Positions 1 to 8,935 of a DNA stretch of 64,000 nucleotides are shown here, one piece after another. Both the position numbers and the translations under genes were made by a program. Under the pieces are notes generated by a model. It did no database searches, was not told the origin of the DNA, and worked only from the letters and a program-made list of their open reading frames with translations. Source of the stretch: Catenuloplanes indicus (GTDB lineage Bacteria; Actinomycetota; Actinomycetes; Mycobacteriales; Micromonosporaceae); the NCBI RefSeq assembly GCF_030813715.1, contig NZ_JAUSUZ010000001.1, forward strand, positions 5,642,001-5,706,000. The letters are read 5' to 3'. Every line of letters begins with the position of its first letter. Positions within the stretch are counted from its first letter, which is position 1.

Positions 1-930
1 GGCCGCCGGCTCCACGGGCGCGCCGAGCAGGCGGCGGTCCGCGGCCGGTGCCGGCGCGACGATCCGCGATGCGAGCGTGGCGACCAGCGTCTCGCAGGCG
101 GCGTCGCAGGCCCGGACGGCCGCGACAGCCTGGCGGACGGTCTCGGCGACGGTGGGGGCGAGCGCGCGGTTGAGGCCGCGGCGGGCGGCCTCGTTCACCG
201 AGGCCTGCAGCGCGGTGATCGCGGCGTGCACCCGCTCGGCCGGTGCGATGCCGTCCGAGACGATCTGGGAGGCGATCGCCTCGGTGGTGACGGTGACCTC
301 GCGGTCCCGCCCAGGAGCGCCGCCGCCGAGCCGACTCGGCTCGGGGACGGCCGCGAGGACGGCCAGCACGAGCGGATCGGCCGGGTCCGGGTAGGCCCGC
401 AGCGCGGCCGGGTAGAGCTCGCGCAGCACCTCGCGCAGCGCCACCGCGGCGGCGTGCCGCCCGGTGGCGAGCGCGGCGTGCGCGTTGAGGACCGGCTGGT
501 AGCCGACCAGGCCGGCCGGCGGCGCCACGTTTATCGCGGTGAGCGCGCCGGCCTGCAACGCCCGGGCCAGCCCGACCGCGCGGCGTGCCCCGGGGGAGGA
601 CGGTGCCTCGTCGCCGGCGAACCGGGAGGCGAAGTCGTCGGCGTCGTCGTCGTCCGCCACGGCCAGCGGGCGCCCCGCGGCCGTGAGCAGCGAGGTGACC
701 AGCAGATCGTCGCTGTCCGCGGCGACCGACACGCTGGGAGAACCGCTGGCGCGCTCCGCGAGCAGCGAGCTGAGCCGGGCGAACCCGGACGCGTCGTCGC
801 TTATCTCGGAGACGTGCAGCTGCCGGCCGGCGTCGTCCACCACGGCCACCATGAGGGACTGACCCTCGGTGGCCCGCCGCGCGGACGAATCCGCCGACGC
901 CAGACCGCAGTACACCCGCACGAGCGCCAC
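1..930 (-). CDS. IS110-like (RuvC-fold) transposase-related protein, C-terminus outside window
   Basis: 310 codons are visible and no stop is reached at the window edge. I chose the GTG at 930 because GGGAGGAGG lies just upstream and the product then opens directly with the first beta strand (ALVRVYCGLASAD), as IS110-type proteins open with a V-x-G-(I/L)-D motif. A GTG at 954 is an alternative. After it come a beta-strand/helix pattern (LMVAVVDDAGRQLHV), an acidic stretch (ADDDDADDF, near residue 110), a helical middle and a segment ALRAYPDPADPLVLAVLAAVPEP resembling the linker of IS110 transposases. The canonical first acidic residue is not in the usual place, no terminal repeats were seen, and it sits in ordinary chromosomal context, so a domesticated relative is possible. 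The family call rests on pattern memory only. Confidence 0.5.
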   Translation of the reverse strand, partial: MALVRVYCGLASADSSARRATEGQSLMVAVVDDAGRQLHVSEISDDASGFARLSSLLAERASGSPSVSVAADSDDLLVTSLLTAAGRPLAVADDDDADDFASRFAGDEAPSSPGARRAVGLARALQAGALTAINVAPPAGLVGYQPVLNAHAALATGRHAAAVALREVLRELYPAALRAYPDPADPLVLAVLAAVPEPSRLGGGAPGRDREVTVTTEAIASQIVSDGIAPAERVHAAITALQASVNEAARRGLNRALAPTVAETVRQAVAAVRACDAACETLVATLASRIVAPAPAADRRLLGAPVEPAA

Positions 931-991
931 GGCGTCGTCCTCCTCCCAGGACACATGTCGTGTGCCAAAGACTGATGCTCCCCGTAAAGGG

Positions 992-2023
992 TCAGTCGCG
1001 CCAGTCCACGACAGCAGAGATCTTGCCGATGATGGTGCGCCAGCCGAGGCTCGCCTGTTGCGCACCGATGCGCTTCAGACGGCGCCGGCCCATGAAGCCA
1101 CCGATGCCACCTCGCGACGCGGACCGCAGCGCCTCGTCCAGGTCGTCCAGCGGAGAGCCCGGTGAGAGCGCGGTCAGCACCGGCGCCAACCGAAGAGCGT
1201 AGCCGAGGTCGCGGGCGACCTCGCCGGCCTCGATCAGCAGACCGAGGTCCCACGCGTCGGCGCCACCCCGGAGGTTTTCCACCACCAGGTCCAGGCCGTA
1301 GTCGTCCTCCTCCAGCGGAACGACGTCCGCCGGCTGGAGACGCTCTGCCAGTGTGCCCCAAGTATCGAGCTGAGCGAGGTCGTGCGGAGCACCCGAACGG
1401 ACGAAAGCGACAAGCGATTCGGGGGTCTTGAACAGCAGCAGCTTGCCCTTGTGGGACAGGAAGGCCGGGACCTCCTCGGCTTCCTCCTCCTTCTCGGCGG
1501 CCGCGGTGTCCGAGTCGGCGTCCTTCTCGTCCGAGTCGGCGCCGTCGTCGGCCGAGTCGCCGGACTTCTCGTCCTTCTCGGCCTCCTCGAACAGCTCCTT
1601 GGCCTCCTCGTCGAGGATGACCACCTCGCCGTCCTCGTCCTCGCCCAGGTCGTCCTCGTCCTCGTCGCGCAGCCGGCGGGCGCGCGCGGCGAACGGGTCG
1701 TCGTCGTCCGCGGCCTCGATCTCGGTCGGCGTCACCTCGGTGGACGGCCGGTACGCCCGGAGCGTGTAACCGACGCCGGAGGGCAGCGCGATCGACACCG
1801 GGTCGATCCTCGTCTCCTCCCACAGCGAGCGGTCGGCCTCGGCAGCGGTGGTGTCGTCGGCCTCGGCGGCGGTGGTGTCGTCGTCCTCGACCGCCGCACT
1901 GGTCACGGCGTCGTCGTCAACGCCGGTCTCGGGCTCGTCGGCATCCTGCCGGTTGGGCGTCTGGGCGGCCACGGTGACCTCCGTATGGCTCTCGTGTTCG
2001 GCGCGCTGCGGCGGTGCAGGCAT
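992..2023 (-). CDS. Conserved acidic actinobacterial protein of unknown function
   Basis: 343 residues starting at ATG 2023. An Asp/Glu/Thr-rich disordered N-terminus (about residues 20-65) precedes a short conserved segment (IALPSGVGYTLRAYRP, about 75-90). A second very acidic and Lys/Glu-rich stretch (about 100-180, with many DDED and EEEAEE runs) follows. The C-terminal 150 residues look folded (FLSHKGKLLLFKTPESLVAFV, then a helical region ending GGFMGRRRLKRIGAQQ). I recognise the overall pattern as a conserved hypothetical of actinomycetes but no catalytic motif. It lies 61 bp upstream of the IS110-like gene in the same direction, so the two may be cotranscribed. No good Shine-Dalgarno is visible before the ATG. 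Confidence 0.7.
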   Translation of the reverse strand: MPAPPQRAEHESHTEVTVAAQTPNRQDADEPETGVDDDAVTSAAVEDDDTTAAEADDTTAAEADRSLWEETRIDPVSIALPSGVGYTLRAYRPSTEVTPTEIEAADDDDPFAARARRLRDEDEDDLGEDEDGEVVILDEEAKELFEEAEKDEKSGDSADDGADSDEKDADSDTAAAEKEEEAEEVPAFLSHKGKLLLFKTPESLVAFVRSGAPHDLAQLDTWGTLAERLQPADVVPLEEDDYGLDLVVENLRGGADAWDLGLLIEAGEVARDLGYALRLAPVLTALSPGSPLDDLDEALRSASRGGIGGFMGRRRLKRIGAQQASLGWRTIIGKISAVVDWRD

Positions 2024-2105
2024 CCGGATCGGTGACGTCGCGCACAGGACACCCTAGTGTGCCGTGGATGAACGTGAACGCCTCACCCCGGTGCCGGGCT
2101 CTATT

Positions 2106-2120
2106 AGTAGCCTAGCTACT
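2106..2120. promoter_or_regulatory. Candidate PadR autoregulatory operator
   Basis: A perfect inverted repeat, AGTAGC-CTA-GCTACT, ends two bases before the GTG start of the PadR gene. There is no room for a Shine-Dalgarno, so the mRNA is probably leaderless and the dyad would overlap the -10 region. PadR proteins commonly bind short dyads in their own promoters; binding here is inferred. Confidence 0.45.
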
Positions 2121-2121
2121 T

Positions 2122-2454
2122 GTGAAGGCGCACTCGCTGCACGGCCACCTCGACGCTCTCCTGCTCGCCGTCCTGGAAGGTGAGACGCTGCACGGCTACG
2201 CCGTCATCGAGGCTCTGAAGGCCCGCAGCGGCGGCACCCTCGACCTGCCCACCGGCACCATCTACCCCGCGCTGCGCCGTCTCGAACGCGCCGGGTACGT
2301 GGAGAGCGAGTGGAGCACGGTCAACGGGCGCGACCGGCGGACGTACCGGCTGACCGACGCGGGCCGCCGCGCGCTCGCCGGTGAACGAGCCGGCTGGGCC
2401 GAGCTGAGCAGCACGATCGGCCGTTTCCTGGGCGGGCAGACCCGGCATACGTGA
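2122..2454 (+). CDS. PadR family transcriptional regulator
   Basis: 110 residues from a probably leaderless GTG. It is a compact winged-helix protein with the PadR hallmarks: LLAVLEGETLHGYAVIEAL (helices 1-2), then the recognition helix and wing LPTGTIYPALRRLERAGYVESEW, and the RRTYRLTDAGRRAL motif. It is short for the family, carrying only a short C-terminal dimerisation helix. The MFS exporter gene starts 149 bp downstream on the same strand and is the obvious candidate target, although no operator was spotted in front of it. Confidence 0.9.
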   Translation: MKAHSLHGHLDALLLAVLEGETLHGYAVIEALKARSGGTLDLPTGTIYPALRRLERAGYVESEWSTVNGRDRRTYRLTDAGRRALAGERAGWAELSSTIGRFLGGQTRHT

Positions 2455-2603
2455 CGGTCGTGACATTCGGTGTGGGATAGCTCTCCACCGGTCAGTTGCG
2501 ATCACGTTGTACCGCTCGCCCCGCCCGAAGGACCCGCGGCACCCCGCCGAAGGAACACGCGTCACCGTCGTTCCGCACAGGGGGTACCGCCGCTTTGGCT
2601 CCG

Positions 2604-4214
2604 ATGTTCTCGCCGCTCCGCGAGCGCAACTACCGGCTCTGGGCCGCTTCCGACATCGTCTCGATCGGCGGCACCTGGATGCAGGTACTGGGCCTGAACT
2701 GGCTGGTGCTCAGCGCCACCGGGTCCGCCACCGCGATGGGCCTCATCGTGATGCTCCAGTCGCTGCCGGTCCTGCTGCTCGGCAGCTGGGGTGGCGCGCT
2801 CGCCGACCGGCTGCCGTCCCGCCCGGTGCTGGTGATCAGCCAGGCGGTCCGCGCGGTGCTGTCGCTGGCGCTGGTCGCGGCCAGCGTCGCCGGTACCGAC
2901 GCGCTCTGGCCGATCTACGGTGTCGCGCTGCTGTCCGGCGTGATCAGCTCGATCGAGGGCCCGGCGCTCGGCCGCTTCGGCTCCGCCCTGGTCCCGCGGG
3001 ACGCGCTCGCCCCGGCGCTGGCGCTCGGTTCCGTGCTCAGCTCCGGCGGCCGCATCGTCGGCATGGCGCTCGGCGGCGTGCTGGTCGGCCTCTCCGGCCC
3101 CGGCGTGCTCTTCGCGATCAACGCGGCCAGCTTCGGCGTGGTCATCCTCGCGCTGTCCATGATGCGTCCCGCCGAGATGTACCCGCTGGCCCGCGCGGAG
3201 GCCGGCTCCGCCGACGCCGGTGTCCGGGCCGGCCTGCGCTACCTGTTCACCCAGCCGGTCGTGCTGGTGATCCTGGCGCTCGCCTTCGTGATCGGCTCGC
3301 TCGGCCGCAACTACCAGGTCACCATGGCCGCCATGGTCGCCGGTCCGCTGCACGGCGGCGCGGGCGGCTACGGCATCACCTCCACCGTCTTCGCGGTCGG
3401 CGCGGTCCTCGGCGGCCTGCTGCTGGCCGGCACCGGCAAGGCCACCCACCGGGTGCTGATCATCGCCGGCGCCGTGATCAGCGTGCTCCAGCTGGTCTCC
3501 GCGGCCGCCCCCGGCCTGCTCACGTTCTCACTGCTGATCCTGCCGATCGCGGCCGGCGCGGTCATCTTCGACACCGTCGTCTGCACCCGCATCCAGCTGG
3601 ACACCCGGGAGGACATGCGCGGCCGGATCCTGGCCTCGCTCGGCCTGGTCTCCTCGATGGCCGGCATCGTCGGCGCGCCCGTGCTCGGCTGGCTCTGCGA
3701 CGCGCTCGGCGCCCGCGGCGCGCTCGGCCTGGCCGGCGCCGTCACCACGGTCGCCGCGCTGGCCGGCGCGCTGGTGCTGGCCCGGGTCAAGGGTGTCCCG
3801 GTGCCGGCGCTGCGCACGGTCCGCCGTGGCCTGCGCCGCGTCGTCCGGCGCCGCGTGCCGGCCGTCACCACCGCGGTCGTCCCGACCGACGCCGTCGTCC
3901 CGGCCCAGTCGCTGCTCACCGCCGCGGCCGTGGTCGCGGCACCGACCGGTGCGCTCGCCCCGGCCGCCCCGTCCCGCCGCCCGCTGACCGCCGCCGCGGT
4001 GGTCCCGGCCCCGCCGTCCGCCCTGCCGCACCACGGCTCGACGCATCCCGGCCCGACCCGCCCGGTCGCGCCGTCCCGCCCCGCCGTGATCGCACACGCG
4101 GTCGAGCAGCCGGTGCGCCGCCGTCGCGCGCTGCTGTCGCTCGGCACCGGCCGCCGCGGCCGCACGGTCACCGACGCGGTCGACTACCTCGACCGCCCGG
4201 TCACGCTCCGCTGA
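2604..4214 (+). CDS. MFS transporter (EntS-like exporter) with long Arg/Pro/Ala tail
   Basis: 536 residues from ATG 2604; upstream in-frame codons read as low-complexity basic sequence and were excluded. The start MFSPLRERNYRLWAASDIVSIGGTWM and the loop GGALADRLPSRPVL are typical of the enterobactin-exporter-like MFS group, with about 12 membrane segments to residue ~400. The last ~135 residues are an Arg-, Ala-, Pro-, Val- and Thr-rich cytoplasmic tail with no recognised domain, unusual for these ~400-residue transporters. Substrate unknown; a drug or siderophore exporter regulated by the adjacent PadR is the best guess. The gene ends at a large hairpin shared with the convergent permease-prefix gene. 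Confidence 0.85.
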   Translation: MFSPLRERNYRLWAASDIVSIGGTWMQVLGLNWLVLSATGSATAMGLIVMLQSLPVLLLGSWGGALADRLPSRPVLVISQAVRAVLSLALVAASVAGTDALWPIYGVALLSGVISSIEGPALGRFGSALVPRDALAPALALGSVLSSGGRIVGMALGGVLVGLSGPGVLFAINAASFGVVILALSMMRPAEMYPLARAEAGSADAGVRAGLRYLFTQPVVLVILALAFVIGSLGRNYQVTMAAMVAGPLHGGAGGYGITSTVFAVGAVLGGLLLAGTGKATHRVLIIAGAVISVLQLVSAAAPGLLTFSLLILPIAAGAVIFDTVVCTRIQLDTREDMRGRILASLGLVSSMAGIVGAPVLGWLCDALGARGALGLAGAVTTVAALAGALVLARVKGVPVPALRTVRRGLRRVVRRRVPAVTTAVVPTDAVVPAQSLLTAAAVVAAPTGALAPAAPSRRPLTAAAVVPAPPSALPHHGSTHPGPTRPVAPSRPAVIAHAVEQPVRRRRALLSLGTGRRGRTVTDAVDYLDRPVTLR

Positions 4215-4352
4215 CCCACTCCCGGCGCCCATCGCTTCCCGCGGTGGGCGCCGGTCCCGTCTCCCCACGACCGACAATCCCGCCACGGTACGGCCGCCAC
4301 CTCCGTCGCGCCCGCACCGAGCCCGTCACGCCCGGTCACTCACCTGAGGGAC

Positions 4353-4429
4353 CCTTGCTCTGCTTACCTGTCCATTCCCGGCGAATCGCCGCGCGATTCG
4401 GGCGGTTCGTCCAGGTAAGCAGAGCAAGG
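4353..4429. terminator. Bidirectional terminator made of an inverted pair of the dispersed GGTAAGCAGAGC repeat
   Basis: The arms CCTTGCTCTGCTTACCTG (4353-4370) and its exact complement (4412-4429) form an 18-bp stem. The 41-nt loop holds a second perfect 8-bp hairpin (CGAATCGC at 4382-4389, GCGATTCG at 4393-4400). It lies between the convergent MFS and permease-prefix genes, so a terminator role is likely. The arm sequence recurs at 19.47-19.79 kb, which makes this a BIME/REP-like element rather than a one-off hairpin. Confidence 0.65.
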
Positions 4430-4439
4430 CCGGGGTGGA

Positions 4440-5093
4440 TCAGCGGTGGGCGTCACGGAGGGTGCGGAGCGCCAGCCAAGTCATCAGCGCCTGGGTGCCG
4501 TGCAGCAGGAGCAGCGCGGCGACCATCGGGGGCCAGGTCAGCGCGGCCGGGTCCGCGGCCAGCGTGTCCGCGGCGGCACAGCTGCCGAACACCCAGATCG
4601 CGCCGGTCACCGCCAGGGCCAGCAGGCCGAGCGCGCGGATCAGCCGGCGCGGGTCGGTGCGGCGCCGGGCGTGGCCGCGCAGACCGGCGAGTGCGGCCAG
4701 CGCCAGCGCGCCGCCCGCGTAACCGAGCCAGGCGACCGCGTCCGCCAGCGCGAGGAAGCCGTCACCGGCGCCGGAGGTGTCGGTGGGCGCACGCCACCAG
4801 AGCAGGTCCGACGTCACCAGGCCGGCCGGGATCAGGAGCAGCAGCAGCGCCACCCGCCGGCCCTGACCAGCGGCGATCTCGATCCGGTAGTCGCGGATCA
4901 GTTCGTCCAGCGCGTCCGCGCCGAACTCGGCCACGGCCAGCCGCTCCGCCTCGGCCGCCGGCACACCGCGGGCGCGCAGCGCCGCCGCCGAGTCCGCCAG
5001 CCCGTCCCGCGCCTCCCGCAACAGATCGGCACGCCGCCGCCGCGGTCCGCTCAGCCCCGCGTCCAGCCGCCGGAGGAACTCGTCGATCCGCAC
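4440..5093 (-). CDS. Permease prefix domain membrane protein
   Basis: 217 residues from GTG 5093. The N-terminal ~75 residues (MRIDEFLRRLDAGLSGPRRRRADLLREARDGLADSA, then AERLAVAEFGADALDEL) form the helical permease-prefix domain found in actinobacterial membrane proteins coded next to PadR regulators. At least four hydrophobic segments follow (about 80-100, 115-135, 150-170, 185-205). It begins 4 bp after cydC in the same direction, so it is probably the last gene of the cyd operon. Function unknown. Confidence 0.75.
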   Translation of the reverse strand: MRIDEFLRRLDAGLSGPRRRRADLLREARDGLADSAAALRARGVPAAEAERLAVAEFGADALDELIRDYRIEIAAGQGRRVALLLLLIPAGLVTSDLLWWRAPTDTSGAGDGFLALADAVAWLGYAGGALALAALAGLRGHARRRTDPRRLIRALGLLALAVTGAIWVFGSCAAADTLAADPAALTWPPMVAALLLLHGTQALMTWLALRTLRDAHR

Positions 5094-5097
5094 CCGG

Positions 5098-7272
5098 TCA
5101 GGGTGTCACGGCGAGGTAGCCGCGCTCGGCGGCCTCCTGGGCGAGCCAGGTGTCGGCGTACCAGCCGGGGCGGGTGATCAGGTCGTCGTGGCGGCCGCGC
5201 TGGATGATCCGGCCGCGGTCGAGCACCAGTACCTCGTCGAAGCCGGACAGGCCGCGCAGGCGGTGCGTCACCAGCAGCACCGCGGTACGGGACGGCAGCG
5301 CGTCCAGCGCCTGCCGGAGCACCCGGTCGGCGGCCTGCGGGTCCAGGCCCTCGGTTGGCTCGTCGAGCAGCAGGTGGCGGGGGGCGGCGAGCAGCGCGCG
5401 GGCCAGTGCGAGCCGCTGCCGCTGGCCGCCGGAGAGCTTCGCGCCGCCCTCGCCGACCAGTGTGTCCCAGCCGTCCGGCTGTTCCGTCACCCAGTCCAGC
5501 AGGTCGGCGGCGCGCATCGCGGCGGCCTGCTCCGCCGGGTCCGCGGTGTCCCGGCCGAGCAGCAGGTTCTCCCGGACGCCGGCATGGAAGACGTGTGCCT
5601 CGGCCAGCAGCCCGCCGACCTGCCGGGGCAGCTCCCGTTCCGGGTACGCGGCGATCGGCACGCCGTCCAGCGTCGCGGTGCCGGACTCCGGCGTGACCGC
5701 ACCGATCAGCACGCCGAGCAGCGTGCTCTTGCCGGCGCCGCTCGGGCCCGCGATCGCGATCCGGGCACCGGCGGCGATGCGCAGGTCCACGCCGTCCAGC
5801 GCGGCCGTGTCCCCGGCCCGGTAGCGGACCACCACGTTCCGCAGCTCCAGCCCGGCACCGTCCGCGCCCACCGGCGCGGCGGCGGTCCCGGCGCGGGCCC
5901 CCGGATCGGCCGGTGCGTCCGTGAGCGAGGGGGCGGCCAGCAGCTCGGCGACGCGGGCCAGGCCGCCGCGCAGCTGGGCCCACTGGCGGGCGGAGACGAC
6001 CAGCGCCAGCGTGGCCTCGACCGCGGCCAGCGTGCCGACCGCGAGCACGCCGACCTCGGCGCCACTCGCGCCGGACCGGAGCGCGGTGATCAGCACGGCG
6101 GCCGAGGCCAGGCCGGAGACCAGGACGCCGGCGCCGTCGACGGCCCAGCCGGTCAGCGCGAGCCGACGCTCCAGCCGGGCCAGTTCGGCGGCGCGGGCGG
6201 AGGCGGCGGCGAGCGCGTCGCCGGTCGCGCCGAACGCGGCCAGGTCGGCGGCGCCGCGGGTCAGGTCGATCGCGTCCGCGGCCAGCTCACCGCGCAGCGG
6301 TGCCATCCGGTCCGCGGTACGCCGGGTCAGCACGACCGCGACCACCGGCAGCAGCAGGCCGGCGACCAGCAGCCCGGCGGCCAGCGGCAGCGTCGCGGCC
6401 GGTGCGATGAACGCGGTGCCGGCCAGCGCCAGCACCGCCACGCAGGCCGCGGCGGCCGCCGGGACCACCACGCGGATCAGCAGGTCCTGCACCGCGTCGA
6501 CGTCGGAGACCAGCCGGCTGAGCGCGTCGCCGGAGTGCGCGTCCGGCGCGGGCGCGCGGCGGGCGGCGAGCGCGCCGAAGACCCGGGTACGCACGTCGGT
6601 GAGCAGCCGCAGCACCGCGTCGTGGCCGGCCAGCCGCTCGGTGTAGCGCAGCACGCCGCGCCCGACCGCGAGCGCGCGCACGCAGACGATCGCGATGGTC
6701 AGCACCGGCAGCGGCGGCATGTCGGCCGCCGTGATCAGCAGCCAGGTCGCGGTCGCCATCAGCGCGAGCCCGGCCAGCTCGGTGGCCGCGGCCAGCAGCC
6801 CCGCGCCGATCAGCCGGGCCAGGTAGGGCCGCGCCATCGCCAGCACGACCGCCTCCGGCCGCCGCACCGCACGCTCCCGGCCACCCGGCACGGTGTCACC
6901 GGCGGCCTCGGGCGCGGTGCCCGCCACCACGGTCGCGCCGCCTCCGGCGATCCCGGCCCCGGCGCCCGCGGTGGCCGCGTCAACCATGTCCGCACCGCCG
7001 CCCTCGGCCGGCGGGACGCTGCCGCCCCCAGCCGGCGGGGCGCCGTCGCCTTCGGCCGGCCGGACGCCGCCGGTCCCGAGCCCGCCGACCGGGCTCGCCG
7101 CTGCGTCGCCGGCGAGGGTGCCGGAGGCGTGGCCTGTGGCACCGCGGTCCGCGGACGCCCCGCGGGCGTGATCGGCCGTGCCGGAAGCCACGCGGGCGTC
7201 GTCGGCCGTCCCGGCCGGCGTGGCGGCGGTGCCGGTGGCCGGGTCCTCGGGATCGGACTGCGTGCGGGTCAT
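5098..7272 (-). CDS. cydC: Thiol reductant ABC exporter subunit CydC
   Basis: 724 residues; ATG 7272 overlaps the cydD stop in an ATGA junction. CydC pairs with CydD as a heterodimeric ABC exporter of glutathione/cysteine-type thiols (or haem) needed to assemble cytochrome bd. After six membrane helices (about 150-430) come Walker A GPSGAGKST (about 510), the signature LSGGQRQRLALARA and Walker B HLLLDEPTEGLD. The first ~140 residues are an odd Ala/Gly/Thr/Pro-rich, probably disordered extension with repeated PPAEG/PPAGG pieces that ordinary CydC proteins lack; a later start (such as Met96) would shorten it, but the translational coupling favours the long form. Confidence 0.92.
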   Translation of the reverse strand: MTRTQSDPEDPATGTAATPAGTADDARVASGTADHARGASADRGATGHASGTLAGDAAASPVGGLGTGGVRPAEGDGAPPAGGGSVPPAEGGGADMVDAATAGAGAGIAGGGATVVAGTAPEAAGDTVPGGRERAVRRPEAVVLAMARPYLARLIGAGLLAAATELAGLALMATATWLLITAADMPPLPVLTIAIVCVRALAVGRGVLRYTERLAGHDAVLRLLTDVRTRVFGALAARRAPAPDAHSGDALSRLVSDVDAVQDLLIRVVVPAAAAACVAVLALAGTAFIAPAATLPLAAGLLVAGLLLPVVAVVLTRRTADRMAPLRGELAADAIDLTRGAADLAAFGATGDALAAASARAAELARLERRLALTGWAVDGAGVLVSGLASAAVLITALRSGASGAEVGVLAVGTLAAVEATLALVVSARQWAQLRGGLARVAELLAAPSLTDAPADPGARAGTAAAPVGADGAGLELRNVVVRYRAGDTAALDGVDLRIAAGARIAIAGPSGAGKSTLLGVLIGAVTPESGTATLDGVPIAAYPERELPRQVGGLLAEAHVFHAGVRENLLLGRDTADPAEQAAAMRAADLLDWVTEQPDGWDTLVGEGGAKLSGGQRQRLALARALLAAPRHLLLDEPTEGLDPQAADRVLRQALDALPSRTAVLLVTHRLRGLSGFDEVLVLDRGRIIQRGRHDDLITRPGWYADTWLAQEAAERGYLAVTP

Positions 7273-8930
7273 GTCGTCACCAGGGCGGGGAGTTCGGTGA
7301 GGTGGCCGTCCTCGATGCGGATGATCCGGCCGGCCTCGGCGAGCAGTGCCGGACGGTGGGCGACCAGCAGGGCGGTGCGGCCGGTCACCAGGCGGCGGCT
7401 GGCGTCCAGGACCGCGGCCTCGGAGCCGCCGTCCAGGCGGGCGGTGGGTTCGTCGAGGAGCAGCAGCGGTGCGTCCGCGCGCAGGAACGCGCGGGCCAGC
7501 GCGACCCGCTGGCGCTGGCCGCTGGACAGGCCATGGCCGCGTTCGCCGAGGCGGGTGTGCAGTCCGGCGGGCAGTCCGGCGAGCACGTCGTCGAGCAGCG
7601 CGGCGTTCGCGGCGGCGGCGACGTCGGCGTCGGTGGCGTCGGGTGCGCCGAGCCGGATGTTGCCGGCCATCGTGGTCGCGAACAGGTGGGCCTGCTGCGG
7701 CACCCAGGCGATCCGGCGGCGCCACTGCTCCGGGTCGACGGTGGCCAGGTCGACGCCGTCGACCAGCACCCGCCCGGAGGCCGGGGTGACGAAGCCGAGC
7801 AGCAGTGCGAGCAGCGTGCTCTTGCCGGCGCCGCTCGGGCCGACGATCGCGATCCGGTCGCCGGCGGCCACGGTCAGCGAGACGTTGCGCAGCGCGACCG
7901 TGCGGTCGTAGGCGACGGTGACGTCCTCGAAGCGGATCTCCCGGAACCCGGCCGGTGCCGGGTGCGTCGCGGTGACGGCGGCCGGGGCGGGTGCGGCGGA
8001 GAGCGTGAACGCGGCGTCGAGCGCGGTCAGGCCTTCCATGCTGGCGTGGAAGCGGGCGCCCGCGGCGCGCAGCGGCAGGTACGCCTCCGGGGCCAGCAGC
8101 AGCAACAGCAGCGCGACCTGGAGCGTGAGCGCGCCGTCCAGCACGCGCAGGCCGACCGGCACCGCGACCAGCGCGACGGAGAGCGTGGCGACGAGTTCGA
8201 GCGCGAGCGCGGAGAGGAACGCGATCCGCAGCGTCTTCATGGTCGCGATCCGGTGGCCGTCGGCCATCCGCCGGACCACCTCGACCTGGGCCCGGGCCCG
8301 GCCGAAGACGCGCAGCGTGGGCAGGCCGGCGACCATGTCGAGGAAGTGGCCGCCGAGCATCGACAGCCGCCGCCACTGCCGTTCGGTCGCGGCCTGGGCC
8401 TGCCAGCCGAGGAGCGCGCCGAAGACCGGGATCAGCGGCAGCGTGGCCGCGATCGTGACGGCCGCGGTCAGGTCCACGAAGACCAGCCGGGACAGCACCG
8501 CGACCGGCACGGTCACGCCCATGATCAGCTGTGGCAGGTAGCCGGTGAAGTAGTTGTCCAGCGCGTCTAGCCCGCGTCCGGCCAGCGTGGCGATCTCACC
8601 GGCCCGCTGGCCGCCGAGCCAGCCGGGGCCGCGGGCGCCGACCGCGCCGAGCAGTTCGGTGCGCAGCGCCGCCTTGACGGTCGCGGCGCTGCGGGCCGCG
8701 ACCACGCCCTGTGCCCAGGTCAGACCCGCGCGCAGCACGATGACGGCGACGAACGCGGCGAGCGCGGTGGTGTCCAGCCGGCCCTGCCAGGCGGCGGTCA
8801 GCGCGGCCGCGAGCGCGGTCGCCTGCGAGATGATCAGAATCCCGGCGGCCACCCCGAACAGTCCCAGCAGGGCGAGGTGGCGCCGGGTCGCGGGCACTCG
8901 CCGCAGCAGGCGGGGATCGAACGGGCGCAT
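7269..8930 (-). CDS. cydD: Thiol reductant ABC exporter subunit CydD
   Basis: 553 residues from ATG 8930, 5 bp after the cydB stop. Six transmembrane helices (about 20-310) precede a nucleotide-binding domain with GPSGAGKST (about 365), WVPQQAHLFATT (Q-loop), LSSGQRQRVALARA, and LLLLDEPTARLD. Partner of CydC in the exporter required for haem insertion and maturation of bd oxidase. In some actinomycetes cydD and cydC are fused; here they are separate and overlap by 4 bp. Confidence 0.93.
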   Translation of the reverse strand: MRPFDPRLLRRVPATRRHLALLGLFGVAAGILIISQATALAAALTAAWQGRLDTTALAAFVAVIVLRAGLTWAQGVVAARSAATVKAALRTELLGAVGARGPGWLGGQRAGEIATLAGRGLDALDNYFTGYLPQLIMGVTVPVAVLSRLVFVDLTAAVTIAATLPLIPVFGALLGWQAQAATERQWRRLSMLGGHFLDMVAGLPTLRVFGRARAQVEVVRRMADGHRIATMKTLRIAFLSALALELVATLSVALVAVPVGLRVLDGALTLQVALLLLLLAPEAYLPLRAAGARFHASMEGLTALDAAFTLSAAPAPAAVTATHPAPAGFREIRFEDVTVAYDRTVALRNVSLTVAAGDRIAIVGPSGAGKSTLLALLLGFVTPASGRVLVDGVDLATVDPEQWRRRIAWVPQQAHLFATTMAGNIRLGAPDATDADVAAAANAALLDDVLAGLPAGLHTRLGERGHGLSSGQRQRVALARAFLRADAPLLLLDEPTARLDGGSEAAVLDASRRLVTGRTALLVAHRPALLAEAGRIIRIEDGHLTELPALVTT

Positions 8931-8935
8931 CACGG

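Noticed and set aside
2507-5119. 870-codon open frame overlapping the MFS and permease-prefix genes
   Set aside because: Arg/Pro/Gly-rich out-of-frame reading of high-G+C genes; the two real genes on opposite strands explain the region.
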